DNA of 64,000 nucleotides from Helicobacter pylori NCTC 11637 = CCUG 17874 = ATCC 43504 = JCM 12093 (GTDB lineage: Bacteria; Campylobacterota; Campylobacteria; Campylobacterales; Helicobacteraceae): positions 1,302,001 through 1,366,000 of the forward strand of contig NZ_LS483488.1 in assembly GCF_900478295.1 (NCBI RefSeq), in the 5' to 3' direction. The number at the start of each line of letters is the position of its first letter. Position 1 is the first letter of the stretch. The position numbers and the translations under genes are program-made. The notes below the pieces were generated by a model. That model did no database searches, was not told the DNA's origin, and saw only the letters and a program-made list of their open reading frames with translations. Below are positions 47,070-55,467 of this stretch, piece by piece.

Positions 47070-48461
47070 ATGAGTTTGATCGTTACGCGCTTCGCTCCAT
47101 CGCCCACTGGCTACCTCCACATAGGAGGCTTAAGAACAGCCATTTTCAATTATCTTTTTGCACGAGCCAATCAAGGAAAATTTTTTTTACGCATTGAAGA
47201 CACGGATTTGAGCCGTAACTCTATAGAAGCGGCTAACGCCATTATAGAGGCTTTCAAATGGGTAGGGCTAGAATACGATGGAGAAATCCTCTACCAATCC
47301 AAACGCTTTGAGATTTATAAAGAATATATCCAAAAACTCTTAGATGAAGGCAAAGCGTATTATTGCTACATGAGTAAAGATGAGTTGGACGCTTTGAGAG
47401 AAGAACAAAAGGCCAAGAAAGAAACCCCACGCTATGACAATCGCTATCGTGATTTTAAAGGCACGCCCCCTAAAGGCATAGAGCCTGTAGTAAGGATTAA
47501 AGTCCCGCAAAATGAAATCATTGTTTTTAATGACGGGGTTAAAGGCGAAGTGAGAGTGAACACTCACGAATTAGACGATTTTATTATCGCCAGGAGCGAT
47601 GGAGTCCCCACTTATAATTTTGTGGTTATTGTTGATGACGCTTTAATGGGGATTACTGATGTGATTAGAGGCGATGATCACCTTTCTAACACCCCTAAAC
47701 AAATCGTTCTCTATAAGGCTTTGAATTTTAAAATCCCTAATTTTTTCCATGTGCCGATGATTTTGAATGAAGAAGGGCAAAAATTAAGCAAACGCCATGG
47801 GGCCACTAACGTGATGGACTATCAAAAAATGGGCTATCTTAAGGAAGCTTTAGTGAATTTTTTAGCGCGTTTAGGGTGGAGCTATCAAGATAAAGAAATT
47901 TTTAGCATGCAAGAATTGCTAGAATTATTTGATCCTAAAGATTTAAATTCTTCGCCCAGTTGCTTCAGCTGGCACAAGCTTAATTGGCTCAACGCTCACT
48001 ATTTAAAAAACCAAAGCGCGCAAGAATTGTTAAAACTTTTAAAGCCTTTTAGTTTTAGCGATCTCTCGCATTTAAACCCCACCCAATTGGATCGTTTGTT
48101 GGACGCTCTCAAAGAAAGATCTCAAACCTTAAAAGAATTAGCCCTTAAAATAGATGAGGTTTTAATCGCTCCTGTGGAGTATGAAGAAAAGGTTTTTAAA
48201 AAGCTCGATCAAGCGCTCGTTATGCCCTTGTTAGAAAAGTTTAAGCTGGAATTAAAAGAAGCCAATTTCAACGATGAAAGCGCGCTAGAAAACGCCATGC
48301 ACAAAATCATTGAAGAAGAAAAGATTAAAGCGGGTAGTTTCATGCAGCCTTTAAGATTAGCCCTTTTGGGCAAGGGGGGCGGGATAGGCCTTAAAGAAGC
48401 GCTTTTTATTTTAGGCAAAACAGAGAGCGTCAAAAGAATAGAAGAGTTTTTGAAAAACTAA
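47070..48461 (+). CDS. gltX: Glutamyl-tRNA synthetase
   Basis: This class I synthetase charges tRNA with glutamate; H. pylori has two GltX proteins, one specialised for tRNA-Gln. The HIGH-type motif is SPTGYLHIGG at residues 11-20, and the KMSKS-type motif is KLSKR at 238-242. At 463 aa it fits. The ATG follows AAGGTTAG. It corresponds to HP0476 (GltX1), which I take to be the ordinary glutamate enzyme. The next genes are convergent. Confidence 0.94.
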   Translation: MSLIVTRFAPSPTGYLHIGGLRTAIFNYLFARANQGKFFLRIEDTDLSRNSIEAANAIIEAFKWVGLEYDGEILYQSKRFEIYKEYIQKLLDEGKAYYCYMSKDELDALREEQKAKKETPRYDNRYRDFKGTPPKGIEPVVRIKVPQNEIIVFNDGVKGEVRVNTHELDDFIIARSDGVPTYNFVVIVDDALMGITDVIRGDDHLSNTPKQIVLYKALNFKIPNFFHVPMILNEEGQKLSKRHGATNVMDYQKMGYLKEALVNFLARLGWSYQDKEIFSMQELLELFDPKDLNSSPSCFSWHKLNWLNAHYLKNQSAQELLKLLKPFSFSDLSHLNPTQLDRLLDALKERSQTLKELALKIDEVLIAPVEYEEKVFKKLDQALVMPLLEKFKLELKEANFNDESALENAMHKIIEEEKIKAGSFMQPLRLALLGKGGGIGLKEALFILGKTESVKRIEEFLKN

Positions 48462-48578
48462 AAGATTGGCTCTGTTTTCATTGAATGCTAATCATAAAAG
48501 AGCTTATTTTAGCGGTTATTCTAAACAACTCCTTTTGAAAAATAAGAGGGTTTTAAGAGGAAAATGAAAAAAATATTT

Positions 48579-49376
48579 CTAAAATTTTTTACCTTGATTG
48601 AAATCAAGCTTAAAAGTTGGGTTCAGACAATCTTTGGGCAAAATAATCGTTTGAGGAATGACCTCATAATGGCAATAATTTTCATCTTCAAAGAGAGGTT
48701 TTATCAACAATCGGTTTGAAAAAAGCCGATTTTCTTGATTAGGATCAATAACGCCATTGTTTAAAAAGAGGAAAGTTCGCGCGAGTTTGGTTATTTCATT
48801 GGGGTTATGGCTTACCAATAACACGCTTAAATTTTCACGCTTGATAAAATCAAGCAAACCTTGTTGCACTTCGTTTTTTAAGGCGTTATCTAGGGCGTTT
48901 AAAGGCTCATCTAAAAGCAATAGATTCTTGGCTGCGATCAAAGCTCTTGCTAAAGCGACTCGTTGGGCTTGTCCGCCAGAGAGTTGAAGGATTTTTTGCT
49001 GGCTTAGATTTTCTAAACGCATTAAGCGTAACACTTCGTGGATTTTATTTTTATCTTTAGGGTGAGCAAAGGCGATGTTTTGATACACATTTAAATGAGG
49101 GAATAGAGCGTAATCTTGAAACACAAAGCCGATTTTTCGTTGTTGTGGTTTTAAAAAAATCTTTTTTTGAGTGTCTAGCCATACTGAATGATTGACTTCA
49201 ATATAGCCGCTATCCACTGCTTCAAGCCCCGCTAAAATGCGTAAAATCGTGCTTTTACCCGCTCCCGATTCTCCTAATAAAGCCACAACTTCTGCTTCTT
49301 TAATTTCTAAGTCTATATTCAAATCAAATGCGCCCCTAGATCCTAAAAGGTGTTTTTTAAATCGTGCTTTTATCAT
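48579..49376 (-). CDS. modC: Molybdate ABC transporter ATP-binding protein
   Basis: This is the ATPase of the molybdate importer. Walker A GESGAGKST is at residues 35-43, the ABC signature LSGGQAQR at 132-139 and Walker B LLLLDEP at 152-158, followed by a switch His in LLVSHN. At 265 aa it lacks most of the C-terminal molybdate-binding (TOBE/Mop) domain found in the usual 350-aa ModC. It overlaps modB by 4 nt (ATGA), indicating coupling. It corresponds to HP0475. Confidence 0.92.
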   Translation of the reverse strand: MIKARFKKHLLGSRGAFDLNIDLEIKEAEVVALLGESGAGKSTILRILAGLEAVDSGYIEVNHSVWLDTQKKIFLKPQQRKIGFVFQDYALFPHLNVYQNIAFAHPKDKNKIHEVLRLMRLENLSQQKILQLSGGQAQRVALARALIAAKNLLLLDEPLNALDNALKNEVQQGLLDFIKRENLSVLLVSHNPNEITKLARTFLFLNNGVIDPNQENRLFSNRLLIKPLFEDENYCHYEVIPQTIILPKDCLNPTFKLDFNQGKKF

Positions 49377-50047
49377 AAAAACGAGCTTTGTTTTTTATTC
49401 AAAAATAGGGTAACAAATAAGAGGCTAAAACTGATAAGCGTGAGCGTTAAGGCGTATTGGTGGGCTTTAGGGTAATTGAGCGCTTCAGTTTCGTTAAAAA
49501 TCGCAATGCTGGCCACTCTTGTTTCCCCTAATATATCACCCCCAAGCATCATCACCACGCCAAATTCACCTATAGTGTGCGTAAAAGTTGTGATGATAGC
49601 CATCAATAAACTGGGTTTGATGTTAGGGAGCAAGACAAAAAAAAGGGTGTAATATTCCCCTTTACCTAAACTATAACTGGCTTCTTTTAAAGAAGCGGGC
49701 AAGGAAATTAACGCGCTTTTAATAGGGCTTACCATAAAGGGTAAAGAAAAAATCACACTCCCTAAAATAAGCCCTTGAAAACTAAAAACAAGTTTCACAT
49801 TTAATACATCTTGTAAAAACACTCCCAAAAAAGAAGAAGGCGAAAAAATTAAAAGAAGATAAAACCCTAGCACGCTTGGAGGTAAAACTAAAGGCATATA
49901 CACAAGCGTTTCTGTTAAGCTCGTTAAAAGATTGCGTTTAAGGCTTAAAAAATAGCCTAAAAAAATCCCTATAGGGAGTAAAATGAGGGTGGTAATCAAA
50001 GCTAAAGAAAAGCTCAAACGCATGGTAATCAAAAACTCATGATCCAT
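49373..50047 (-). CDS. modB: Molybdate ABC transporter permease
   Basis: This is the integral membrane component (224 aa), with about five hydrophobic segments between residues 7 and 215. The conserved EAA-type loop lies near residues 130-150 (LKEASYSLGKGEYYTLFFVLLP), contacting ModC, and GVVMMLGG is the typical ModB follow-up. The ATG at 50047 is 21 nt after modA, and the stop overlaps the start of modC. It corresponds to HP0474. Confidence 0.92.
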   Translation of the reverse strand: MDHEFLITMRLSFSLALITTLILLPIGIFLGYFLSLKRNLLTSLTETLVYMPLVLPPSVLGFYLLLIFSPSSFLGVFLQDVLNVKLVFSFQGLILGSVIFSLPFMVSPIKSALISLPASLKEASYSLGKGEYYTLFFVLLPNIKPSLLMAIITTFTHTIGEFGVVMMLGGDILGETRVASIAIFNETEALNYPKAHQYALTLTLISFSLLFVTLFLNKKQSSFL

Positions 50048-50068
50048 TGCTCGCCTTTTTTATGCGTT

Positions 50069-50809
50069 TTAATCCACAATATAGCCGTATTCTTTAAAGA
50101 CAGCTCTAGCTTTAGGGCTGAATAAAAAATCTTTAAAGACTTTGGCTAAAGGGTTATTAGCCCCATTTTTAGTGATAATCAAGGCTTGTTCAATAGGGTT
50201 ATAAAGGGCTTTATCAATGATGAAATAAGAGAGGTTTTTATCTTTTTTATCCATCAAGGATAACGCTCCAAAGCCTATTTGAGCGTTTTTAGTAGCGACA
50301 AATTGATGGGCTTGAGAAATAGAAGCGCCATAAATGATTTTAGGTTTAAGACTAGAAGTGAGTTTTAAATGATCTAAGACTTCCATACTGGCTTTTCCAT
50401 AGGGGGCTAGTTTAGGATTAGCCATAGCGATACGCTTGATTTTAGGATCTTTAAGAATTTCTAAAGAATCCATTTTTAGATCTTCGCTCCATAAAACCAA
50501 CACGCCTTTAGCATAGACTTCTTCTTTAAAAGGGGTTATTTTTTCATCATAAAGCTTTTTAGGTCTAGCAATATCTGCTGAAATGAATAAATCAAAAGGG
50601 GCGTTTTGAATGATTTGAGCGTAGAGTTTGCCTGAAGAATTAAAACTAATACTAATAGCGTCTTTGGGGTGTTCTTTTTGAAATTCTTTAACAAGGGCTT
50701 TTAAAGCGCGTGTGAGATTAGCAGCAGCAGCGATTTTTAAATCCTGTGCCAACAAAGCGCTTGAAAAAAATACGATTAAAAAGGCAAACGCTTTGAAAGT
50801 ATTTTTCAT
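50069..50809 (-). CDS. modA: Molybdate-binding periplasmic protein
   Basis: This is the substrate-binding protein of the importer (246 aa). The signal peptide is residues 1-20 (FAFLIVFFSSALLA). AAANLTRALKALVKEF and SFNSSGKLYAQI give the oxyanion-binding Ser/Ala positions, and ISADIARPKKL is a further family segment. The start is the ATG at 50809, with AAGGGAG upstream; a reading that begins 32 codons earlier runs through the promoter and hides the signal peptide. It heads the modABC operon. It corresponds to HP0473. Confidence 0.93.
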   Translation of the reverse strand: MKNTFKAFAFLIVFFSSALLAQDLKIAAAANLTRALKALVKEFQKEHPKDAISISFNSSGKLYAQIIQNAPFDLFISADIARPKKLYDEKITPFKEEVYAKGVLVLWSEDLKMDSLEILKDPKIKRIAMANPKLAPYGKASMEVLDHLKLTSSLKPKIIYGASISQAHQFVATKNAQIGFGALSLMDKKDKNLSYFIIDKALYNPIEQALIITKNGANNPLAKVFKDFLFSPKARAVFKEYGYIVD

Positions 50810-50843
50810 AGAACTCCCTTTGATTAAATGATTGAAGTTGGTG

Positions 50844-50849
50844 ATTATA
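50844..50849 (-). promoter_or_regulatory. modABC -10 box
   Basis: A perfect TATAAT on the minus strand, about 35 nt upstream of the modA ATG. It lies within the longer reading that I rejected for modA, which supports the shorter start. Confidence 0.55.
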
Positions 50850-51017
50850 CCTATTTGTATCTTAAAAGTTTGAGATGGTTTTGTAGGTGTGTCCCACTTA
50901 TCCATGATTTAATCAACATTTTCACTCTAAAACCCTCAATCTTTGATAAAAAATTAAATCTTTTAGAAAAATAACCGATTTTAGGGTGTAACTTTAATTC
51001 AACAAGAAGGATTTATT

Positions 51018-51578
51018 ATGATTAAAAGAATTGCTTGTATTTTAAGCTTGAGCGCGAGTTTAGCGCTGGCTGGCGAAGTGAATGGCTTTTTTATGGGTGC
51101 GGGTTATCAGCAAGGTCGTTATGGTCCTTATAACAGCAATTACTCTGATTGGCGCCATGGCAATGATCTTTATGGTTTGAATTTCAAATTAGGTTTTGTA
51201 GGCTTTGCCAATAAATGGTTTGGGGCTAGGGTGTATGGCTTTTTAGATTGGTTTAACACTTCAGGGACTGAACATACCAAAACCAATTTGCTCACCTATG
51301 GTGGCGGTGGCGATTTGATTGTCAATCTCATTCCTTTGGATAAATTCGCTCTGGGTCTCATTGGTGGCGTTCAGTTAGCCGGAAACACTTGGATGTTCCC
51401 TTATGATGTCAATCAAACGAGATTCCAGTTCTTATGGAATTTAGGCGGAAGAATGCGCATTGGGGATCGCAGCACGTTTGAAGCGGGCGTGAAATTCCCT
51501 ATGGTTAATCAGGGCAGTAAAGATGTAGGGCTTATCCGCTACTATTCTTGGTATGTGGATTATGTCTTCACTTTTTAA
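51018..51578 (+). CDS. horE: Outer-membrane protein of the Hor family (HorE)
   Basis: This is a 186-aa outer-membrane protein. The signal peptide (residues 1-18, CILSLSASLALA) is followed by GEVNGFFMGAGYQQGRYG and an aromatic-rich small barrel: GARVYGFLDWF, LGLIGGVQLAGN and the closing WYVDYVFTF. The size predicts an eight-stranded barrel. The ATG has AAGAAGGA upstream. It is divergent from modA. It corresponds to HP0472; the role is unknown. Confidence 0.88.
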   Translation: MIKRIACILSLSASLALAGEVNGFFMGAGYQQGRYGPYNSNYSDWRHGNDLYGLNFKLGFVGFANKWFGARVYGFLDWFNTSGTEHTKTNLLTYGGGGDLIVNLIPLDKFALGLIGGVQLAGNTWMFPYDVNQTRFQFLWNLGGRMRIGDRSTFEAGVKFPMVNQGSKDVGLIRYYSWYVDYVFTF

Positions 51579-51897
51579 TTTATTCTTTCATTCGCTCTTT
51601 CTCATCCAATTAAACCCTAGCCAACTCTTAAAAGGTTGGGGTTCAAAAATCTTTTTCATAAATAGAAAGTTTGTTTTAGTGCGGTATAATCCTGGCGTTT
51701 TAATTTTTATTTTACTAAAATAGAGCGTTTAGTGTTTGCGTTTGAATATGGGTTTAGTAAGATTTAAATAATAAATTACTTATATATATTTGATAGATAT
51801 TATTTTATTTAATAGTGTTATTTAATGGATCAATTTAATAGGATAGTTTCGCTTTTATTTCTTTAAAACAAATTGATTCTACTGGGGAAAGGTTTTT
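51579..51897. other. 319-bp gene-free spacer before kefB
   Basis: No open frame worth calling is present. It holds a terminator-like inverted repeat at 51613-51643 (CCAAC/GTTGG with outer AACC/GGTT and a bulge), which suits the end of horE. A perfect TATAAT lies at 51685-51690 (initiation near 51697), followed by a very AT-rich stretch with TATATATATT at 51781-51790 and then AAAGG before kefB. The result is either a leader of about 200 nt for kefB or a small RNA. Confidence 0.5.
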
Positions 51898-53148
51898 ATG
51901 GAAAACAGCACACTTTATATTGTTATTGCTGGCTTATGGCTTGCTGTGGGCTTTGGAATCTTTTTAAAGAAATTAGACATGCCCGTTATCATTGGTTACA
52001 TTTGCACAGGAACGGTCTTAGCGGCTTTTTTTAAAATTAATGATTTTGATTTGTTGTCTGATATTGGCGAATTTGGTATCGTCTTTTTAATGTTTATGAT
52101 AGGCATTGAGTTTAATTTTGACAAACTCAAATCCATCAAACAAGAAGTGCTGGTTTTTGGGCTTTTACAAGTCGTTTTATGCGCTTTAATCGCTTTTTTA
52201 TTGGGGTATTTTGTTTTGGGTCTTTCACCCATTTTTTCCCTTGTTTTAGGCATGGGGCTTTCGCTCTCTTCAACCGCTATTGTGCTGAAATTCTTTGAAG
52301 ATTCCAAACAGCTTAGCACGCCCATGGGAAAGAGCGCGGTGGGGATTTTGATTTTCCAAGATATTGCAGCCATTCCCATGCTTTTAATTTTGACGATTCT
52401 AGGCAGTAAAGATTCTAATGTTAATTTACTCATTCTTAAAACCTTTATTTCAGCAGGGATTATTTTAATTCTTTTGTTATTGCCTGGAAAAAAAGGGGCT
52501 AATCTCATCTTAGAGCAAGCAAAAGACACGCGCTTGCCTGAAATTTTTATAGGCACGATTTTAGTGATTGTTTGCAGCGCAGCAGGGTTGAGCCATTTTT
52601 TTGGGTTTTCTATGTCTTTAGGAGCGTTCATTGTGGGCATGGCCATTTCTAAATCGCGCTATAAAATCAATGTCCAAGAAGAATTCGCGCAATTAAAAAA
52701 CCTCTTCTTAGCCCTTTTTTTCATTACGATAGGGATGCAAATCAATATTAGTTTTTTTATAGACAAGATCTTTGCAGTCATTTTCTCGCTCATTTTAGTG
52801 ATGGGTTTTAAGACGGCTATCATTTATGCGCTTTTGCGTTTTTTTAGAGACTCTAAAACTGCCATAAAAACCGCCCTTTCTTTGGCGCAAATCGGGGAGT
52901 TTTCTTTTGTTATCTTTTTAAATTCAGGCTCGCACCAGCTCTTTAATTTGCAAGAAAAAAAAGGGATTCTTGGTTTTTTGCACCAAAAAAATATCTTAAG
53001 TATCGCTCAAAATGACATCCACCAATTCCTTATCCTTATGGTGGTTTTTTCTATGTTAGCAACCCCTTTTATTTTAAAATACCTAGAATCTATCGCTCAA
53101 TTTATTTTGCACCAAAAGAGCCAAGAAAATGAGCCGGCTAAAAAATAA
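51898..53148 (+). CDS. kefB: CPA2 cation:proton antiporter (KefB-like)
   Basis: This 416-aa integral membrane protein of the monovalent cation:proton antiporter-2 family has about 11-13 hydrophobic segments. GLSLSSTAIVLKFF and FQDIAAIPML are typical transport-core motifs, with the conserved Asp in the latter. It ends after the last helix, lacking the cytoplasmic TrkA-N (RCK) domain of E. coli KefB/KefC, so gating by glutathione adducts is not expected. It may exchange K+ or Na+ for H+. The ATG at 51898 has AAAGG upstream. It corresponds to HP0471. Confidence 0.9.
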   Translation: MENSTLYIVIAGLWLAVGFGIFLKKLDMPVIIGYICTGTVLAAFFKINDFDLLSDIGEFGIVFLMFMIGIEFNFDKLKSIKQEVLVFGLLQVVLCALIAFLLGYFVLGLSPIFSLVLGMGLSLSSTAIVLKFFEDSKQLSTPMGKSAVGILIFQDIAAIPMLLILTILGSKDSNVNLLILKTFISAGIILILLLLPGKKGANLILEQAKDTRLPEIFIGTILVIVCSAAGLSHFFGFSMSLGAFIVGMAISKSRYKINVQEEFAQLKNLFLALFFITIGMQINISFFIDKIFAVIFSLILVMGFKTAIIYALLRFFRDSKTAIKTALSLAQIGEFSFVIFLNSGSHQLFNLQEKKGILGFLHQKNILSIAQNDIHQFLILMVVFSMLATPFILKYLESIAQFILHQKSQENEPAKK

Positions 53149-53246
53149 TTGCGCAAAAAACCAAATGATAAGTTTGCTTGTATTGTCAGTGTTATGTTAA
53201 AATACCAACGTATTTTAACTCCAAATTGATATAAAAAGGGGATTTT

Positions 53247-54983
53247 ATGAAAGAGCAAGAATGGGATTTAAGTGCTTTATTTGAAAATAAAGGAAGCGCA
53301 GAAGAATTTTTAAAAACCTTACAAACAGAAGTGCAAGAATTTGAGAACGCTTATCAAAATAACCTTAAGAATTTAGACGCTACAGGATTTGCCAACGCTC
53401 TTAAACATTACGAAAATTTGTCAGAAAAAATCTCTAGGGTGATGACTTACGCTCAATTACTCTTTGCTAAGAACACCAAAGAAGCGAAGTTTTATTCGCA
53501 ATGCGAAATGGCTTGTGCAAATATCCAACAACACCTTTTATTCTTTGAAATTGAATTTAAAAATTTAGACGCCAAAAAACAACTCGCTTTCATTAAAAAA
53601 TGCAAAGACCATGCTTTTTATCTAAACAACCTCATAGAAAAGAAAAAGCACACCTTAAATTTAGATGAAGAAAAGATCGCCCTAGCCCTTTCACCTGTGG
53701 GGGTGGGTGCGTTTAGCCGTCTTTTTGATGAGCATTTTTCTTCTTTGAAAATCCCTTTTGAAGAGCAAAATTTAAGCGAGGAAGAAATTTTAGCCCTCTT
53801 GCACAACCCCAAACGCAAGATCCGTAAAAAATCTCAAAAAGCTTTCAGCAAAGCGTTAGAAAAATCCCGCCCTTTGCTCACTTACATTTTAAACATGGTG
53901 CGTAAAGATTTGCTCATTGAAACTAGGCTAAGAAAATACGATAAAAAAGAGAGTTTCCGCCACATTGACAACCAGATCTCCCAAGAGAGCGTGGATAGCA
54001 TGATAGAGATTGTGAACGCTAATTTTTCCTTAGTGCATCGTTACTACCATCAAAAAGCGCAAATTTTAGGGCATAAACTCAAAGACTACGATCGCTACGC
54101 CCCTTTAAGCGATGAAAACACCACCATGACTTACTCTCAAGCTTTAGAAGAAGTGCTTAACACCCTTAAAGCCTTTAGCCCTGAATTTTACAAAATCGCT
54201 TCTAAAGCGATCAAAGAAGGCTGGGTGGATTCACACCCTAAAGACTTTAAGCAAGGCGGGGCTTTTAGCCATGGCGGGGTGCCTAGCGCTCACCCTTATG
54301 TATTATTAAACTACACAGGAAATCGCCGAGACGCTTTCACTATCGCTCATGAATTTGGGCATATGATCCACCAAGAATTGTCCAAAAAACAAGGCGTATT
54401 GAACATGGATACGCCCTTAACCACCGCAGAAACCGCTTCTGTCTTTTCTGAAATGCTGTTTTTTGAGCATTTAAAAAAGGGTTTAAAATCTGACGAGCTC
54501 CTTTTCATGCTGGCCGGCAAATTAGAGGATATTTTTTCTACCCTTTTTAGGCAAGTAGTGATGACTAATTTTGAAAGAAGAATCCATGAAATTGATGAAG
54601 AATTAGACACCAAAGATTTTGATCGAATCTGGTTTGAAGAAAATCAAAGAATGTTTGAAAAGAGCGTGAAACTCACTAAAAACTACCATTTATGGTGGAG
54701 CTATATCCCCCATTTTATCCATTCGCCTTTTTATTGCTACGCTTATAGTTACGGGCAGCTTTTAACTTTAGCGCTTTATGGGCTTTATAAAAAAAGCGAC
54801 GCTAAAGAGTTTGTTAAAACTTACACGGAATTTTTGAGCTTAGGAGGGTCAAAAAGCCCTAAAGAATTAGTGTCCATGTTTGGCTTTGACATTGATAGCA
54901 AAGAATTTTGGGAAATTGGCATGCAAGAGGTGCGCCATTTGTTAGAAGAATTTGAAAGGTTGCTCGCATGCAAAGAGAATTAA
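53247..54983 (+). CDS. pepF: Oligoendopeptidase F family metallopeptidase
   Basis: This is a 578-aa zinc peptidase of the M3 family. The HExxH motif is HEFGH at residues 368-372, and the third ligand is a Glu about 25 residues on (TTAETASVFSEM). It cleaves short cytoplasmic peptides. The helical N-terminal part (about 1-200) is normal for PepF. Its last 16 nt overlap the start of the next gene, so they are probably translated together. The ATG has AAAGGGG upstream. It corresponds to HP0470. Confidence 0.93.
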   Translation: MKEQEWDLSALFENKGSAEEFLKTLQTEVQEFENAYQNNLKNLDATGFANALKHYENLSEKISRVMTYAQLLFAKNTKEAKFYSQCEMACANIQQHLLFFEIEFKNLDAKKQLAFIKKCKDHAFYLNNLIEKKKHTLNLDEEKIALALSPVGVGAFSRLFDEHFSSLKIPFEEQNLSEEEILALLHNPKRKIRKKSQKAFSKALEKSRPLLTYILNMVRKDLLIETRLRKYDKKESFRHIDNQISQESVDSMIEIVNANFSLVHRYYHQKAQILGHKLKDYDRYAPLSDENTTMTYSQALEEVLNTLKAFSPEFYKIASKAIKEGWVDSHPKDFKQGGAFSHGGVPSAHPYVLLNYTGNRRDAFTIAHEFGHMIHQELSKKQGVLNMDTPLTTAETASVFSEMLFFEHLKKGLKSDELLFMLAGKLEDIFSTLFRQVVMTNFERRIHEIDEELDTKDFDRIWFEENQRMFEKSVKLTKNYHLWWSYIPHFIHSPFYCYAYSYGQLLTLALYGLYKKSDAKEFVKTYTEFLSLGGSKSPKELVSMFGFDIDSKEFWEIGMQEVRHLLEEFERLLACKEN

Positions 54984-55456
54984 GGCTTTTAAACAACAAG
55001 CATTGTGTTGAATACTTGCAATTTCTCTCCAAAAACCATTTGAGTTTTAACCTTTTGTGTGAAAGAGATGCGATTGATTTTTCCCCCAAGCTCCCTAAAG
55101 AAATTCATGAAAAATTCGGTGCGTTAGTGCTGTTTGTTTTAGCCGGATACACCTTAGAAAGCTTGATGATTGATGCACAAAGCGTGCAGTTTGAAGCCGG
55201 GTTTGGCCCTAACAACATTGGTAGTGTGGTTCAAGTGGAACTTCCTGGCATCATTCAAATCCTTGTCAAAGAAAAAAATGAAACTGCCGTTTTATTCAAT
55301 CGTTGCGATTCGCTTGAATTGTTTCAAAAAGAAGAACCGCTCTTTCAAGAGCCAAAAAAAGACGAGCGGGAGTCTAAAGAATGGTTGGATTCCAAAGAGG
55401 CCCTTTTTTCCAATTCCAAAAACCGCACGATTTTAGAAAATCTGCACAAAAGCTAA
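54968..55456 (+). CDS. Conserved protein of unknown function (HP0469-like)
   Basis: This is a 162-aa protein, acidic at the C-terminus, with no membrane segment or signal. One hydrophobic strand pair lies at about residues 48-60 (ALVLFVLAGYTLESL), followed by GFGPNNIGSVVQVELPGII. I recognise no domain. The ATG lies inside the end of pepF (16-nt overlap), with AAAGG 9 nt upstream, and the next gene starts 12 nt after its stop. It is therefore part of a run pepF-HP0469-HP0468-HP0467-HP0466, all on one strand with short gaps. Confidence 0.75.
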   Translation: MQRELRLLNNKHCVEYLQFLSKNHLSFNLLCERDAIDFSPKLPKEIHEKFGALVLFVLAGYTLESLMIDAQSVQFEAGFGPNNIGSVVQVELPGIIQILVKEKNETAVLFNRCDSLELFQKEEPLFQEPKKDERESKEWLDSKEALFSNSKNRTILENLHKS

Positions 55457-55467
55457 AGGAATCATTG

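Noticed and set aside
48564-48719. Small plus-strand frame (51 codons, MKKIFLKFFTL...) with AAGAGGAAA upstream
   Set aside because: It has a fair ribosome site but lies almost wholly antisense to the modC 3' end, with no family recognised. It might be a real peptide, but I cannot support it.
51996-52646. 216-codon minus-strand frame opposite kefB
   Set aside because: It is composed of complements of hydrophobic codons of the antiporter gene, a usual artefact for membrane proteins.
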